64,000 bases of DNA. It comes from Diphasiastrum complanatum (lineage: Eukaryota > Streptophyta > Lycopodiopsida > Lycopodiales > Lycopodiaceae). The notes under the pieces were generated by a model, which was not told where the DNA came from, ran no database searches, and saw nothing but the letters and a program-made list of their open reading frames with translations. The position numbers were made by a program, and so were the translations under genes. Shown piece after piece: positions 23,095-34,465 of the stretch. Within the stretch, counting starts at the first letter, position 1; each line of letters begins with the position of its first letter. The DNA is taken from positions 46,947,003 through 47,011,002 of the forward strand of contig CM055110.1 in NCBI GenBank assembly GCA_029204225.1. Reading direction: 5' to 3'.

Positions 23095-23423
23095 TTGGAG
23101 ACTATTCAAGTTGCTGCTATGAATCCACCTGTACTAGTTGTTCCAATGAATCTACTTAAATCATTGCAAAAATCGCACCATAGAAGTGATGTAAATGCAC
23201 AAATACATCAACAAGAAGAGCCCTTCAAGATGATTGAACAAAAGATCCCACAAACAGAGCTCATAGTAAATATCCTTTTAAGCAAGATGGGTATCACACT
23301 AGGAGAGTTTTTGCGGTTGGTGCCTCATATGAAGGAAGTATTATTGGATCATTGTGAACCTTTATATCGTGTAGACTTTGAAGATTCAAATGAAATTCTC
23401 AATAAAGGAGCAACATGGGAAAG
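23095..23423 (+). pseudogene. Probable gypsy gag/protease-boundary fragment
   Basis: About 110 open codons. The segment PQTELIVNILLSKMGITLGEFLRLVPHMKEVL resembles the short stretch found just before the protease in plant gypsy polyproteins (a leucine-rich x-x-LL-x-L-x-P-x-x-x-x-E-L helix). It ends abruptly where copia LTR sequence (TGTTGGAAATTAAG) begins at 23424, so the copia element inserted into it or was joined to it. No protease active site remains. The family assignment is tentative. Confidence 0.45.
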
Positions 23424-23644
23424 TTGTTGGAAATTAAGTCCATATAGTTGTCTTCTTGGTAAATGACTAATTTCTATTTCAAGATTCTTCGTACACGTTT
23501 ATTGATCTTTGATCTAGGGTCAGGTGAAACCAACTTTGGTTCTACGTCTGCTCATCTGATACCTGCAGAAATCATAACTTGGACAACCAAATTATTTGAA
23601 GAACGTCTACAATGGGCTTCCGGCTGATCTCCGGATGATGTTGG

Positions 23645-24375
23645 GATATAGATCTTTGGGATGCAGTGGAAGGTTCTGACTTGAAACCATAAAATGGTGA
23701 CAAGCAAAGGCCTGGAAGATCAAAGATCATAAAGCCTTAGCATGTATCACACTCAATCTGGCCGACTCCCAAATATCTCATGTTACCACATGCAAAACCT
23801 CTAAGGAAGCACTGGACTTACTATCAAGTCTGTATGAGACTCATGATGTAACCACTAGGTTGCACCTTAGAAGGAAGTTCTTTACTCTTAACATGTCTGA
23901 TTTTACTGCCATCACTTCTCACATCAACAGCTTTAAATCTTTAATGAATCAGTTATTAGATGTAGGATGTGTTATTCAAGATGATGATGTCGTTATGACC
24001 TTGCTTTCTTCTCTTCCAAAGTCATATGAGCACTTTGTGGTGATGATTTCCATACAACCCAACTTCACTCTTCAAAAGGTGATCGATCATCTTCTTCAAG
24101 AAGAATTGCGGAGAAAGACTAGTGGCCTGACCATCAAAGACAAATCAATGGCCCTGTACACCAAGAGGAAGACTATTCCAAGGTCAAGAATCAAGTGTAG
24201 CAACAACAATAGCAGAAGCCTCACACTCAAGGTGAGAATAGTGGATCACGCAAGAAGCTTTTCTGCAGATATTGCAAGAGAGCCAATCGTGACATCAAAG
24301 AGTGTCGTATCCACATCTACAATGAGGCAAAGAAGCAACAAACAGTAGCAACCAGACTCCTCCAATGCGGCGGAT
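23645..24375 (+). pseudogene. Copia gag, frameshifted
   Basis: Reads DLWDAVEGSDLKP at the start, then after frame changes LHLRRKFFTLNMSDFTAITSH, LLSSLPKSYEHFVVM, LQKVIDHLLQEELRRKTSG and TIKDKSMALYTK. This is the same gag as the minus-strand copy at 12246-13446, without the gypsy patch. The C-terminal third is out of frame: the Gln-rich and knuckle region is visible only by shifting. Similarity ends near the PDSSNAAD codons at about 24375. Confidence 0.82.
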
Positions 24376-24522
24376 GTTGGTTAATTTTGACGAATCCCCA
24401 AAATACTTGACCAGAACTACCCAAGAGCATCTCTCACTTTTAGACCGAGGAGGTCTCTGAGAAGGCAAGACGAACGAAGACTGAGAGCCGAGGAATACTA
24501 GTTATTATTGTTGAGTAGAAAC

Positions 24523-25582
24523 TGTGTAAGCCTCATGGTGAATCTCGAAAGATGGAATGACCATGTAGGAGTTAGTATTTCTAGGCAAAGTAATAAATGC
24601 AAGTAGGCCTCTCTTAGAAAAGTAGAGTGAGCCACCTTTTGACGATGACATCTAGTGGAGAGCATAATTTCATTTGTAATTTGTGTAATGTGGAAATGCC
24701 ACAAGGATGCCACCTAAGGAACTCTCTTGCTTATTTAAGAGACTCCCCCTTTGTAGAAGGGAGGCTTTTGTAAATGTATCAACTCCATGTTGAAATGAGA
24801 AGATCTTCCATGAGTTTTGATGCATTTTTTAGCTCCTTGATCATTCTTGTTTCTTGAGTGATGCATTAATGATCTTGCCCTTCCATTCCCTTTGTGTGTG
24901 GTTGTGGATTGTAGTTGTGGATTAGATTTCTTGTTTTCATAGGAGTCATCATTCAGGTAAACTAAATAGGCTGGATTTGTGGTGTAGATCTTGCATATTT
25001 CCTTAAATTCCAGTTCTTGATGTTCTTGGGATGTCCAAGAATCAAGAAATCAGTGTTTCTTGATTCTTGGACTTCTAAAATGCTATCTAGTCTAGTTAGT
25101 TTAGTTTCTTGCTTTGTTTGTTGTAGTGGTAATGTGTATGCTAGTTTAGTTTTCATATTTCAGAAAGCTGTCCATTTAGTTCTCGTTTCTAGTTGTAGGT
25201 TAATGCATGTGTAGATTGGTTGTAGTTAGTTTAGGATCTGATTCAGTTCATTTTGATGCAAAGTAAAACTAGATTTCATGGTTTGTTCACCTAGACTGCA
25301 TAGGTTGAACATTTTGGTTACATGTTGGTCTGATTGAATGTGACACGGTTCAAGAGAGACAAATCTGGGTTGTCCTCTGACAGGCAAGAAATCATTACTA
25401 CAACGATGATCAATCCCTTTCTGCCTGGTTTTGGCAGTGAGCTAAGAAAGATAATTTCAAGAAGTGCCCACAACCTTTGCTGACAGGCAGAATAAAGAAA
25501 TAATCTGTAAGCAAGATGCTGTTACAAGAAGTAAGCAACAAAGAAACTAGTAAACAGATTCTAATGCAAGAATCTACCTACA
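24523..25582 (+). repeat. 5' LTR of nested gag-only element
   Basis: 1,060 bp beginning TGTGTAAGCCTCATGG. Near-identical by eye to 30252-31311, with scattered single-base differences. It contains a TATTTAAGAGACTCCCCC segment at about 24733, a plausible promoter region, and an inverted repeat CCAAGAATCAAGAAA...TTTCTTGATTCTTGG around 25032-25070. Confidence 0.88.
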
Positions 25583-26570
25583 TTTGTCGCGGTTGCCGCT
25601 GGATCTCACCCACATACTCTTCACACCAATCATCCATGTAGCTGCAACAAACTCAGTGCTCAAATCCCTGCACACGTTTTCTCCATCTTCACATAATTCT
25701 GAGTTTTTCCAAACCTCTCATCATCCATAGTCTACAGAAACACCTATCCACAACCCTTTTGACTATGACAAACAGTCTGTTTCGATTGGACTTTCAGCAT
25801 CCTACTCATAACAGTCACAATAAACACCCATTCCAGACTATACTAGGAAGGCTATTCGGATCTACAACACGACCACAATCTGCAAGAGACTAGCCTGAAA
25901 AAGATTCGAACAACCCAGAAACCTACGCTTCCTTGACCTGACTAAACTCGTCCCTCATCTCCCTGACTACATCGTGTCTTAGCAGAACTTGATATGCAAC
26001 CGACGCAAGAAAACAAAACGACCTGCAAAAAAATCTACAATCTCCACGTAACCACGAGCTGCACGCACCAACGTCCTACAAGCTACGAAAACCTACAACC
26101 TACACCTATACACGCCACCTGCAAGCACCATCATCGTACGACCTGCTCTCCACTCTGCCTGCAAACACATCATCACACACCACTTGATAACAACATCCAA
26201 ATCATGCAAACGTCCTCAACAGACCTACCACCTTCCAAACGTCCTCTAGACAACCTACACACACAAACTGCTTACAAAGACTTCTACATACAGACCTATT
26301 CGTGACTGAACCTGCAAGAGTAAGAAGTATTAAGATTGAACTCAGCCATAGTAGTCTACTACACGTTGATGCGCAACACAATACTCATTTTGAACTCCGA
26401 GCAATAGCGAACTAACTTCGACCGAGACATCCAAAACTAACTTCGACCAAACCCAGCTAATGCCATTTCGATCAGGCCAACATAATGACATTTTGATCGT
26501 ACCCAGTTCTAACGACTTTTCGACCAAGCTGACTTCCAACCAAACCAACACCTAGCTTACTCACTGATAC

Positions 26571-26619
<49 letters not shown>

Positions 26620-26624
26620 ACCCT

Positions 26625-26660
<36 letters not shown>

Positions 26661-27680
26661 TTTGACCCTACATTCAAATTTTTCGATCCGACCCTCCATT
26701 CAAATTTTCCGATCCGACCCTCCATTCAAATTTTCCAATCCGACCCTCCATCCCATCTCGACCGGACCACCCTCCATACCATCTCGACCGACAACCTTTC
26801 TTTGAGAACTCGACCGCCAACGACCTCACTGACATCTCGACCATATTGACTTTATTTTCTGACCCATCCCTAAATTTTTGATCCTTTGAAATTTTTGACC
26901 CATTAAATATTTTTTTTTCGATCCATCCATTTTCGATACCACATTTTTTCTATCCATCCAATTTTTTGATACACCATTTCTTGATACCTTCCATTTTTTC
27001 GAAACTCAATATTTCGATACTCCGATTTTCGAGCCATCAATTTTTTGAGTCACCTCTTTTTTAGAGTCACCCTTTTTCGAACCACCCATTTTTTGAGTCA
27101 CCAGTTTTTTCGAGCCGCTATTTTTTCAGTAACCCATTTTTTTAATACCATCAATTTTTCGAGTCACCCAAATTTCTCAATCCACCATTTTTCGATCCAT
27201 CATTTTTTCGATACTACTTTTTTTTTTCGAGTCGCCACTCTTTCGAGTTATCAGATTTTCGAGTCACTAGATTCTTGAGTCGCCAGTTTTTCAAGTTATC
27301 TTTTTTCGAGTCACCAAATTTTTTCAAGTCACTAGTTTTTTCGATTCGCTATTTTGTGATACACCCATTTTCAATACCTCATTTTTTTTTATCCACATAA
27401 TTTTCGATACCATCCATTTTTTCGACCCACTCCAATTTTTTGACCCCATAGAAAACACCAAAAAGAAAAACAACAAAAAAACAAAACTAGCTTACCCATT
27501 ACCCAATCCCCTAGCACAACCATCACACACATTGCGCAGCCCCCAAGCACCCATTACGCAACCACCTAGCTTATCCACTAACCAAATCCTACGCACTCCC
27601 ATTACCCAAACCACTAACACATCCAATACACAATAGCTAACTGACATATTACACAAATCCACCCTTACCAACTAACTGAT
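25583..27680. repeat. Untranslated leader with microsatellites and degenerate repeats
   Basis: (TA)n lies at about 26572-26618, (CA)n at about 26626-26642 and a second (TA)n to 26660. A ~27-bp unit (CGACCCTCCATTCAAATTTT) is repeated about three times at 26664-26750. From about 26870 to 27450 there is a long degenerate array of TTTTTCGA(G/T)-centred units. No protein-like frame. Confidence 0.7.
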
Positions 27681-28722
27681 GCCTACCAAAGTTTGATGGT
27701 AGTTCGGACCCTCAAAGATTCTTGCAAATCTTTGAGAATGCGTGCGATGTTTATGGCGAAACATCTCCCGATGCTATGGTCCAATTGTTTTCTTTGACCA
27801 TGATCGCTAAAGCTCGTGACTGATTTTTTAATGTTGATCGCGAAGATAAAAATGATTGATCTCTATTAAAAGAGTCATTTATCAAACATTTCAAACCGTT
27901 TCGTTTGATAGAGAGTCCTTTTGTCAAATTGAGTAATATCAATATGGCAAAAGATGAACGCGTACGAGACTATATTGACGTTTCAAGTGCCTCAAAAGTC
28001 AAGTACAAGAACAGACCACTGAACAGATGCTCATCATCTGGTTCTTAGTCAGACTTCCAAGATGGATTAGACGTGAGCTTAAATCCAGTGACGAATATAC
28101 AAGCCTCAAGCTAGCTATGTATGATGCCATCCGGGAGGAAGATAAAGGATCAGATGTTGACGAATCCAAGGAAAGGAAAGCACCTCGTGCTCCTGTCCAT
28201 GAGTCGAAGATGATCGAGGATACTAGAGATCACCTTTGAAAACAATAGATGGTGTTGCTTAATCAGCAACGCCAACTACAATTGGAGAAACTCACTAAGG
28301 AGTTTCATGACACATTAACGTCTATCCAAAGTAGTATGCCTGGTCAATCAAAACTTGCACATGTACCTTACAGACAAAAACGCATATGGTGCCCACATTG
28401 TCGGGCTACGCATCCTGTTGATGCTTGATCTTCATATCAGCAAATCCAAGAACATGCCATCCAACGATATGAAGAACAATCATCACAATTTGGACATTCC
28501 TTGCATTATCGCGACTACCACCCAAAAGATCCAGAACCACTAGCGATACAAGATGGCTATGCCATTATACAAGGGCCAATGAACAACAGATGTTTCATTT
28601 GTGGTGAACCCGACCATTTCATGGTCGATTGTCTAGTCAAGACCAAGTACCATGCCGAAGACTATCCACAACAACCACGTAAGATTCTACCTGCTCGCCA
28701 CGTTGGTTATGAATACCAATAG
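27681..28722 (+). pseudogene. gypsy gag with CCHC knuckle, multiply broken
   Basis: Starts with the typical gag motif KFDGSSDPQRFLQIFE (about 27687). TGA stops then fall in FSLTMIAKARD(stop)FF and DKND(stop)SLL, where the family has Trp, and SFIKHFKPF follows, the usual retrotrans_gag order. A later frame carries a nucleocapsid knuckle CFICGEPDHFMVDC (about 28594-28635). Several frameshifts separate the two ends. A structural protein of a retrotransposon particle; this copy is dead. Confidence 0.8.
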
Positions 28723-30251
28723 GATCCTCACGACAACACAACACGAGCACCATAGTAGCCAACCGCTCAACCTGCTGCTCACTCGAGAAGTTTCTTGCAA
28801 ACTTCTACATTACCATGCAATTCACCAGCTCCATAATGCAAAAAAGACACTAATATGACATGAGTCCTTGTAGGAGGAACGCAAAACCGATATTATGACA
28901 TCTGCTACAATGTCCAACCACGAGCAACCTCCATAGGGAATTGATAGTTTTTCTCCCCTTCTGCAACCTCAAATCTATTTGTCTTCCACATGCTAATAAG
29001 TTTCCAATGTCCCAATACACAATAAATATAGGAATCAGAAATCCAGATAGAGATTCAGTTCTGAATCTCTTGCTCAGAGAGGTCCTCAAGACATAGTACC
29101 TCAACCATAACTGCATCTCAAGCTATATTTTACAACATCTACTATCAACGATGGTAGATTCAGTGTCACTATTCCTGCCTTGTTATTGATCTTTCATTAC
29201 TCTAAAAGATCAATTGAAACATGAAATTATCCAGGTGAATTATACATGTTGATGAATGACTTTTTGTTTGACAAGTGCTCTACGGCTTTCACTCTTTGTA
29301 ACAATGATATCTTTCTTGTTTATTTTTTGTCATTTTTTTATTTGGTAATTTCTTCTAATTGTATATCTTTTTCTAGATTTGTTTTTAGTTCATCAAGGAT
29401 AGCCATTGAACAGGAGACATCATGTAGCGTATCTCAAAAATAACTTGTCATTTCTCTATCAATCTTCAAATCACCTTATACAAAGTTCCAGATTTTTTTA
29501 GCATATTCCAAATCTGCGAAGTACAGATCACGTCATTGTTGATTCTTGCATCTCATTGCCATATTAATCTTCGAATCAACTATAGCAAGATTAAAACAAA
29601 TTTAGTTAAAATTGGTTCAATCTCTAGTCTTGTCGCATGTTCAACGTGTTTCAACTGTATCTCCAAACACTGATCCACCCTTGAGCATGCGGGTTGCCAG
29701 TAACAACATCCCCACCAATAGATTTTGGGGGGGAGAGAGAGTGGATTTGCAAGCATCCACTGGAGCAGCCACATTGCCAGCAACACCATCAGCAAGATCG
29801 ACAACCAAGGTCACGAAATCAAAGATGACAACGACAAGGCTAAGAAGGCAGATGGGCAATCCAAAGCGACTCAATCAGAAGAAGTACCCCAGTCACAACG
29901 AAGATCCTTTAGAAGATGGAAGTACAAACATTGGGAAACTAGTCTCCTTCTTCAACCAGCCCTCTTGCCACAACATATGCATCTACTCTCATGCCTATCT
30001 CCCTCACCATCTACCGATGTCACCACCACCATCCTACCCTCCATCTCTCTGTTTTCCACCATTCCACTATTTATCTGAGAAATTCCCAGTGATAGTCTTA
30101 TCGAAGCATCTCATAGATCATTACGAATGTCTTGTGTAGACTAACTACTACCTACACTGGTTGGTCAGCCAGAAAAGAAGACCTAAGTAAGCAGGCGAAG
30201 CAGCAAAAAAGAAATAAAGCAAAGAAGCTGAGGATGAACGGATGAAGAAAC
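28723..30251. other. Interior of nested element after gag, no recognised domain
   Basis: No protease, RT or integrase motif in any frame. An open frame at 29612-30139 (+) has a Ser/Thr/Lys-rich then Pro-rich composition and no recognisable fold. It may be residual gag or chance. Confidence 0.45.
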
Positions 30252-31311
30252 TGTGTAAGCCTCATGGTGAATCCCGAAAGATGAAATGACCATGTAGGAA
30301 CTAGTATTTCTTGGCAAAGTAATAAATGCAAGTAGGCCCCTCTTAGAAAAGTAGAGTGAGCCACCTTTTGACGGTGACGTCTACTAGAGAGCATAATTTC
30401 ATTTGTAATTTGTGTAATGTGGAAATGCCACAAGGATGCCACCTAAGGAGCTCTCTTGCTAATTTAAGAGACTCCCCCTTTGTAGAAGGGAGGCTTTTGT
30501 AAATGTAGCAACTCCATGCTGAAATGAGAAGATCTTCCATGAGTTTTGGTGCATTCTTGAGCTCCTTGATCATTCTTGTTTCTTGAGTGATGCATTAATG
30601 ATCTTGCCCTTCCGTTGCCCTTTGTGTGTGATTGTGGATTGTAGTTGTGGATTCGATTTCTTGTTTTCTTAGGAATCAACATTCATGTAAACTAAATAGC
30701 TGGATTTGTGGTGTAGATCTTGCATATTTCCTTACATTCCAGTTCTTGATGTTCTTGGGATGTCCAAGAATCAAGAAATGAGTGTTTCTTGATTCCTTGA
30801 CTTCTAAAATGTTGTCTAGTCTAGTTAGTTTAGTTTCTTGCTTTGTTTCTTGTAGTGGTAATGTGTATGCTAGTTTAGTTTTCAGATTTCAAGAAGCTGT
30901 CCATTTAGTTCTTGTTTCTAGTTGTAGGTTAATGCATGTGCAGATTGCTTGTAGTTAGTTTAGGATCTGATTCAGTTCATTTTGCTGCAAAGTAGAAGTA
31001 GATTTCATGGTTTGTTCACCTGGACTGCATAGGTTGAACATTTTGGTTACATGTTGGTTTGATTGAATGTGACACGGTTCAAGAGAGACAAATCCGGTTT
31101 GTCCTCTGACAGGCATGAAATTGTTACTACAACGATGATCAATCCCTTTTAGCCTGGTTTTGGCAGTGAGCTAAGAAAGATAATCTCAAGAAGTGCCCAC
31201 AACCTTTGTTGACAGGCAGAATAAAGAAATAATTTGTAAGCAAGATGCTGTTACAAGAAGTAAGCAACAAAGAAACTAGTAAACAGATTCTAAAACAAGA
31301 ATCTGCCTATA
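30252..31311 (+). repeat. 3' LTR of nested gag-only element
   Basis: 1,060-bp partner of 24523-25582. It ends near CTGCCTATA, after which copia coding sequence resumes. Confidence 0.88.
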
Positions 31312-31534
31312 GCTGAATTCAAGGAGCAAGATACACAACTGTTAATGGCTTACAACATGACGAAGAAGACCACGATAGCTGGTACCTGGACAGCGGCGCT
31401 ACCCAATACATAACCGCTAGCAAGGAATGGTTTACCGAGTATGCAGCTTACAACAGAGATCAATTCATCTACCTCAGAGATTCAAGCACAAGAACACATA
31501 TAGCAAATATCCACGCACAATACAAAGGAGGACG
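31312..31534 (+). pseudogene. Copia protease start, continuation of split element
   Basis: Codons read EFKEQDTQLLMAYN, then after a shift DSWYLDSGATQYITASKEWF (active-site DSGA near 31397) and FIYLRDSSTRTHIAN. This directly continues the gag interrupted at about 24375 and supplies the protease missing from the minus-strand copy. It is cut at about 31534 by the palindromic repeat element. Confidence 0.8.
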
Positions 31535-32018
31535 TGCGGGCAAAAAAAAATTCGCGTGGATATAGTCGTGGATTGGCTTGGATATACGCGTGGATACAAG
31601 CGCGTGGATGTTCCACGCAAATGTCATTTCCGGCAGCAGATCGGCCGGATGTCGTGAAATTCAAAATGCGTGGATTATCCACACATGGATTATCCACGCC
31701 AAGTCCGACTACCGGTGGCCGGGCAAACCTCCGACACCCGGAGCCGGAAATAGGAATTCTGATTTCGCGTGGATAATCCATGCGTGGATTATCCACGACA
31801 TAGTAAAAATAAAATAAAAAAGGCACGGCTTTCGCGTGGATATTGCGTGGATAATTATCCACACGTGGATCATCCACGCGAAATCTGCTTTATCCACGCA
31901 AAATCCAGAGAGTTGAGGCCGCGGATACCGCGTGGATGTATATTTTTTTATATCCACGTGGTATCCACGCGAATAGGTTTCTGGAATTTGCGTGGATAAT
32001 CCACGCAAAATTTTTTGT
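31535..32018. mobile_element. Palindromic GCGTGGAT array (MITE-like or transposon subterminal region)
   Basis: About 480 bp packed with GCGTGGAT and its complement ATCCACGC, many arranged as the palindrome GCGTGGATTATCCACGC. Roughly twenty half-sites are visible in both orientations. The ends are inverted: GGCAAAAAAAAATTCGCG on the left and, from the right, GGACAAAAAATTTTGCG. Its middle has a CCGG-rich core. It interrupts copia coding sequence. Dense inverted motifs near termini are typical of transposase-binding subterminal repeats in hAT and CACTA transposons. Confidence 0.75.
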
Positions 32019-32822
32019 CCAAAAAAAAAAACATTTGGCGTAAACCAAACTATGATTCGCTCCGAAACTAGAGGTGACTTTCTATTTTTGTGTTGTGTGA
32101 GAGAGAGAAAAAAAGAGTAAAGATGGGAGTGAGAATGAGATGAGGATGAATGTGAGTGAGAGGAGTGATAGTGTTTAGGATTTTCAGTTCATTGATGGAG
32201 TTAATAGTATGTGTTTTGTGATCATAAGTTTTAAGATCTTTTTTGTTTGTGATGTAGGTTTGGATATGAAAAATGAGCTTTCATTGCAAAGGATCAAAGA
32301 TTAAGTGCATGCAAAAAGAAAAGCAAAGATTGCAAAACAATGGAGATACAATAGTAAAGGTAAATTCACATTTATTTTGATTCATTTAATATTTAGTTGA
32401 TAGCTTAATGTGTTATCTATTGATGCATTATATTGTGGTCTCCATTACTTTTCATTGTGCTTTCCATTACTTTTTATTGTGCATTCTAGCATGCAAATCA
32501 TAGCTAAAATAGATACATTGCATTGAATTCATCAATGGATACATTTGCATTGCATAGATGTGCATTAAATAGACTGTACATTGCATTTAATACATCGATA
32601 GATACATTTGCAATCAATAGATGTGTATTCAATAGATGCGCATTCAATAGACTATACATTTGCATTCATGGATTAAAAATATATGCATTCAGTATTTTTG
32701 CAAGAATGATGTGATGCCAAAACATTATATTGATTGATTTAAAAACAAGTACATTGATGAGAGAATAAATTCTCTCTTCCTAAATTGCCTTCTACAAGGC
32801 CTTGTATTTAATTTAAAAACCT
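32019..32822. repeat. AT-rich spacer with degenerate ATAGATG/TTGCATT repeats
   Basis: No gene seen. At about 32510-32700 short units such as ATACATTTGCATT and CAATAGATG(T/C)G recur irregularly about six times. Confidence 0.45.
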
Positions 32823-33697
32823 CTACTCATGATCACTTCCTCCCTCCTCGTCTCCTTCATCTTGTAGGTGTACGTTGGTGTCCACATCTTCAAACTCCCC
32901 TTCGCTCTCATTCACGTACTCTTCCACGTTCTCTTCCACATTTTCTACATTTTCTTTCACATCACGAACACTTGAAGTTGTAGAGCGTCTCTACAAAATA
33001 GAATCAAAGATTTAATTAAACTGAGATTAAACTTACTTGTAAACCACAAAGTAAACAATCACAAAACAATAAAGGTTAAGAGTTTACGATTGGAAACAAT
33101 CCATGAGATTCCATAAAAGCCTTAAGGCCGACATATCCATGATCGTAACCTTGCTTGTACTCCGTGACAGTCATGTGTCTTCCAAAATCACTAAGCTACA
33201 TTCAACAAAAAAACATAGTTTAGCAATACAATATAGTTTAGCAATAAAAAACATTAACAATCTCACTACAAAAATAGAATCATATTAAAAAATATTGCAC
33301 TTACAAATTGGGCCTCTAGATTGCCCCTTCCTCTCGATCCCAAGTGACTTTGGCCATGTTTTAAGAGCTTCTCGGCGGCGGCCCTACGTTGTTGTTCATA
33401 CTTTTGGGGATTGTTTTGCAACAATTTCCCTTTCACCTTCCTCCAATCCCTTTTGGAGCACCATCCAGGCTTCGTGGGATTCTTGGGATTCCTCACGGCT
33501 CTTCTCATCAATTGTCTTTTATTTCGAATCCAAAGGCACATTGTATTCAAGGCCCAAGTCCTACTAAAAGCATTGGATTGAGGGAATTCAGAATACATAG
33601 TCTCTATTATTTTATTTTTGTCTTCAAGCAATTGTAGAATAATCCAACAAAGATCTTTAATCCATTGTCTCATATTATTATATTTCTTGTTTGCCAA
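32823..33697 (-). CDS. Unrecognised three-exon reading frame
   Basis: Three minus-strand exons join in phase 0 with canonical GT-AG ends: 33697-33305 (131 codons, donor GTAAGT), 33195-33088 (36 codons) and 32990-32823 (55 codons plus TAG). The start at 33697 is the first Met visible and could lie further upstream. Exon A is basic and Trp-rich (PTKPGWCSKRDWRKVKGKLL, SHLGSRGRGNLEAQF), exon B contains YKQGYDHGYVGLKAFMESHG, and exon C is an acidic tail rich in Glu/Asp/Val. I do not recognise the family. The basic-then-acidic layout and its place beside transposon DNA suggest an accessory or tnpA-like protein of a DNA transposon. A lineage-specific host gene is the alternative. Confidence 0.55.
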
Positions 33698-34465
33698 TTG
33701 TAGGTTTGGATAAACTCAGGATGTGAAAAGATGATCATTTACTGGTATGAATTTTGCAGGCGATGGGTCATGAGCAACTTCCTTCTACTTATGAGCTCAT
33801 GTAACAACCATTATAGGTGTAGCTGATTCTAGTGCCCTCCTTTGAGGTGTGAATGAGCTTGGCTTTATAGGTTGTCTTGGTATGATCGAAATCAAATTAA
33901 CTGGTGTAGTTGGAGTTGGAGTTGGTATAACGATCGCCAAGTGAAGATCTTTACAAATCTTGTTACCTACAACCAAAAGGACACCTGTGGAGCAGAACCA
34001 CCCAACCAACAAGAAATGGCTAGTCAATACCCTAACCACTTTATCTCCAAGCCAAGGTGAGTAAATACAAGAGAGGAGGGGATCCCGGCTTCTAAAATTA
34101 GAAAAGACAATGAGGAGATGGGCGAGTTCCACTAGGATATATACTCTCCAAGAACTAGAGAGTATTTCCTCTAGGATCCCTCCATTCCTATCAAGAGCAA
34201 TTGACTCCTATTATTGCATAAAAGCCATCAAACACCATGCAAAAGCTCCATAAGTCCAATTGGAGTAAATGGGCTATCATAGGATTATTAATTATATTAC
34301 CGGCCAAGCTTGGAATGATGTGGTAGAACTAACAATCTTATACACTGGAGTACCAGCTATCCATGTCAAGAATTATTCCAAATCTCACATACTTGACATG
34401 GACATAACATTCTTCAACTCACTGCATCAGGACAGGAGCACCAGGTCCCAGCACCACAGCAGCTG
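33698..34465. other. Unassigned spacer leading into copia remnant
   Basis: No clear domain. The last ~150 bp may be degenerate copia gag upstream of 34466, but frames are broken. No matching 5' LTR to 35279 was found. Confidence 0.35.

Larger units (their letters stand above)
24523..31311 (+). mobile_element. LTR retrotransposon with gypsy gag but no pol (nested)
   Basis: Two direct repeats of 1,060 bp (24523-25582 and 30252-31311) enclose 4.7 kb. The first LTR is followed by TTTGTCGCGGTTGCCGCTGG, which resembles a degenerate form of the TTTGGCGCCGTTGCC primer site of many plant gypsy elements. The interior encodes a gypsy-type gag with a CCHC knuckle but no recognisable protease, RT or integrase, as in large non-autonomous derivatives. 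It interrupts a copia gag gene. Exact LTR ends are uncertain by a few bases because AGAAAC precedes both copies. Confidence 0.82.
23424..31534 (+). mobile_element. Plus-strand copia remnant split by a nested LTR element
   Basis: Starts with the first bases of the copia LTR seen at 13604-14411 (TGTTGGAAATTAAG). It jumps within the LTR directly into gag (23645-24375), is then interrupted by the element at 24523-31311, and resumes at 31312 with KEQDTQLLMAY and the protease WYLDSGAT. The order of gag motifs matches the minus-strand sister copy. It has large internal deletions and lacks integrase and RT. Confidence 0.75.

Noticed and set aside
31680-31880. TTATCCACA words resembling bacterial DnaA boxes, in a cluster
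   Set aside because: They arise from overlap of the GCGTGGATTATCCACGC palindromes. The window is plant nuclear DNA with introns and retrotransposons, so a bacterial replication origin makes no sense.
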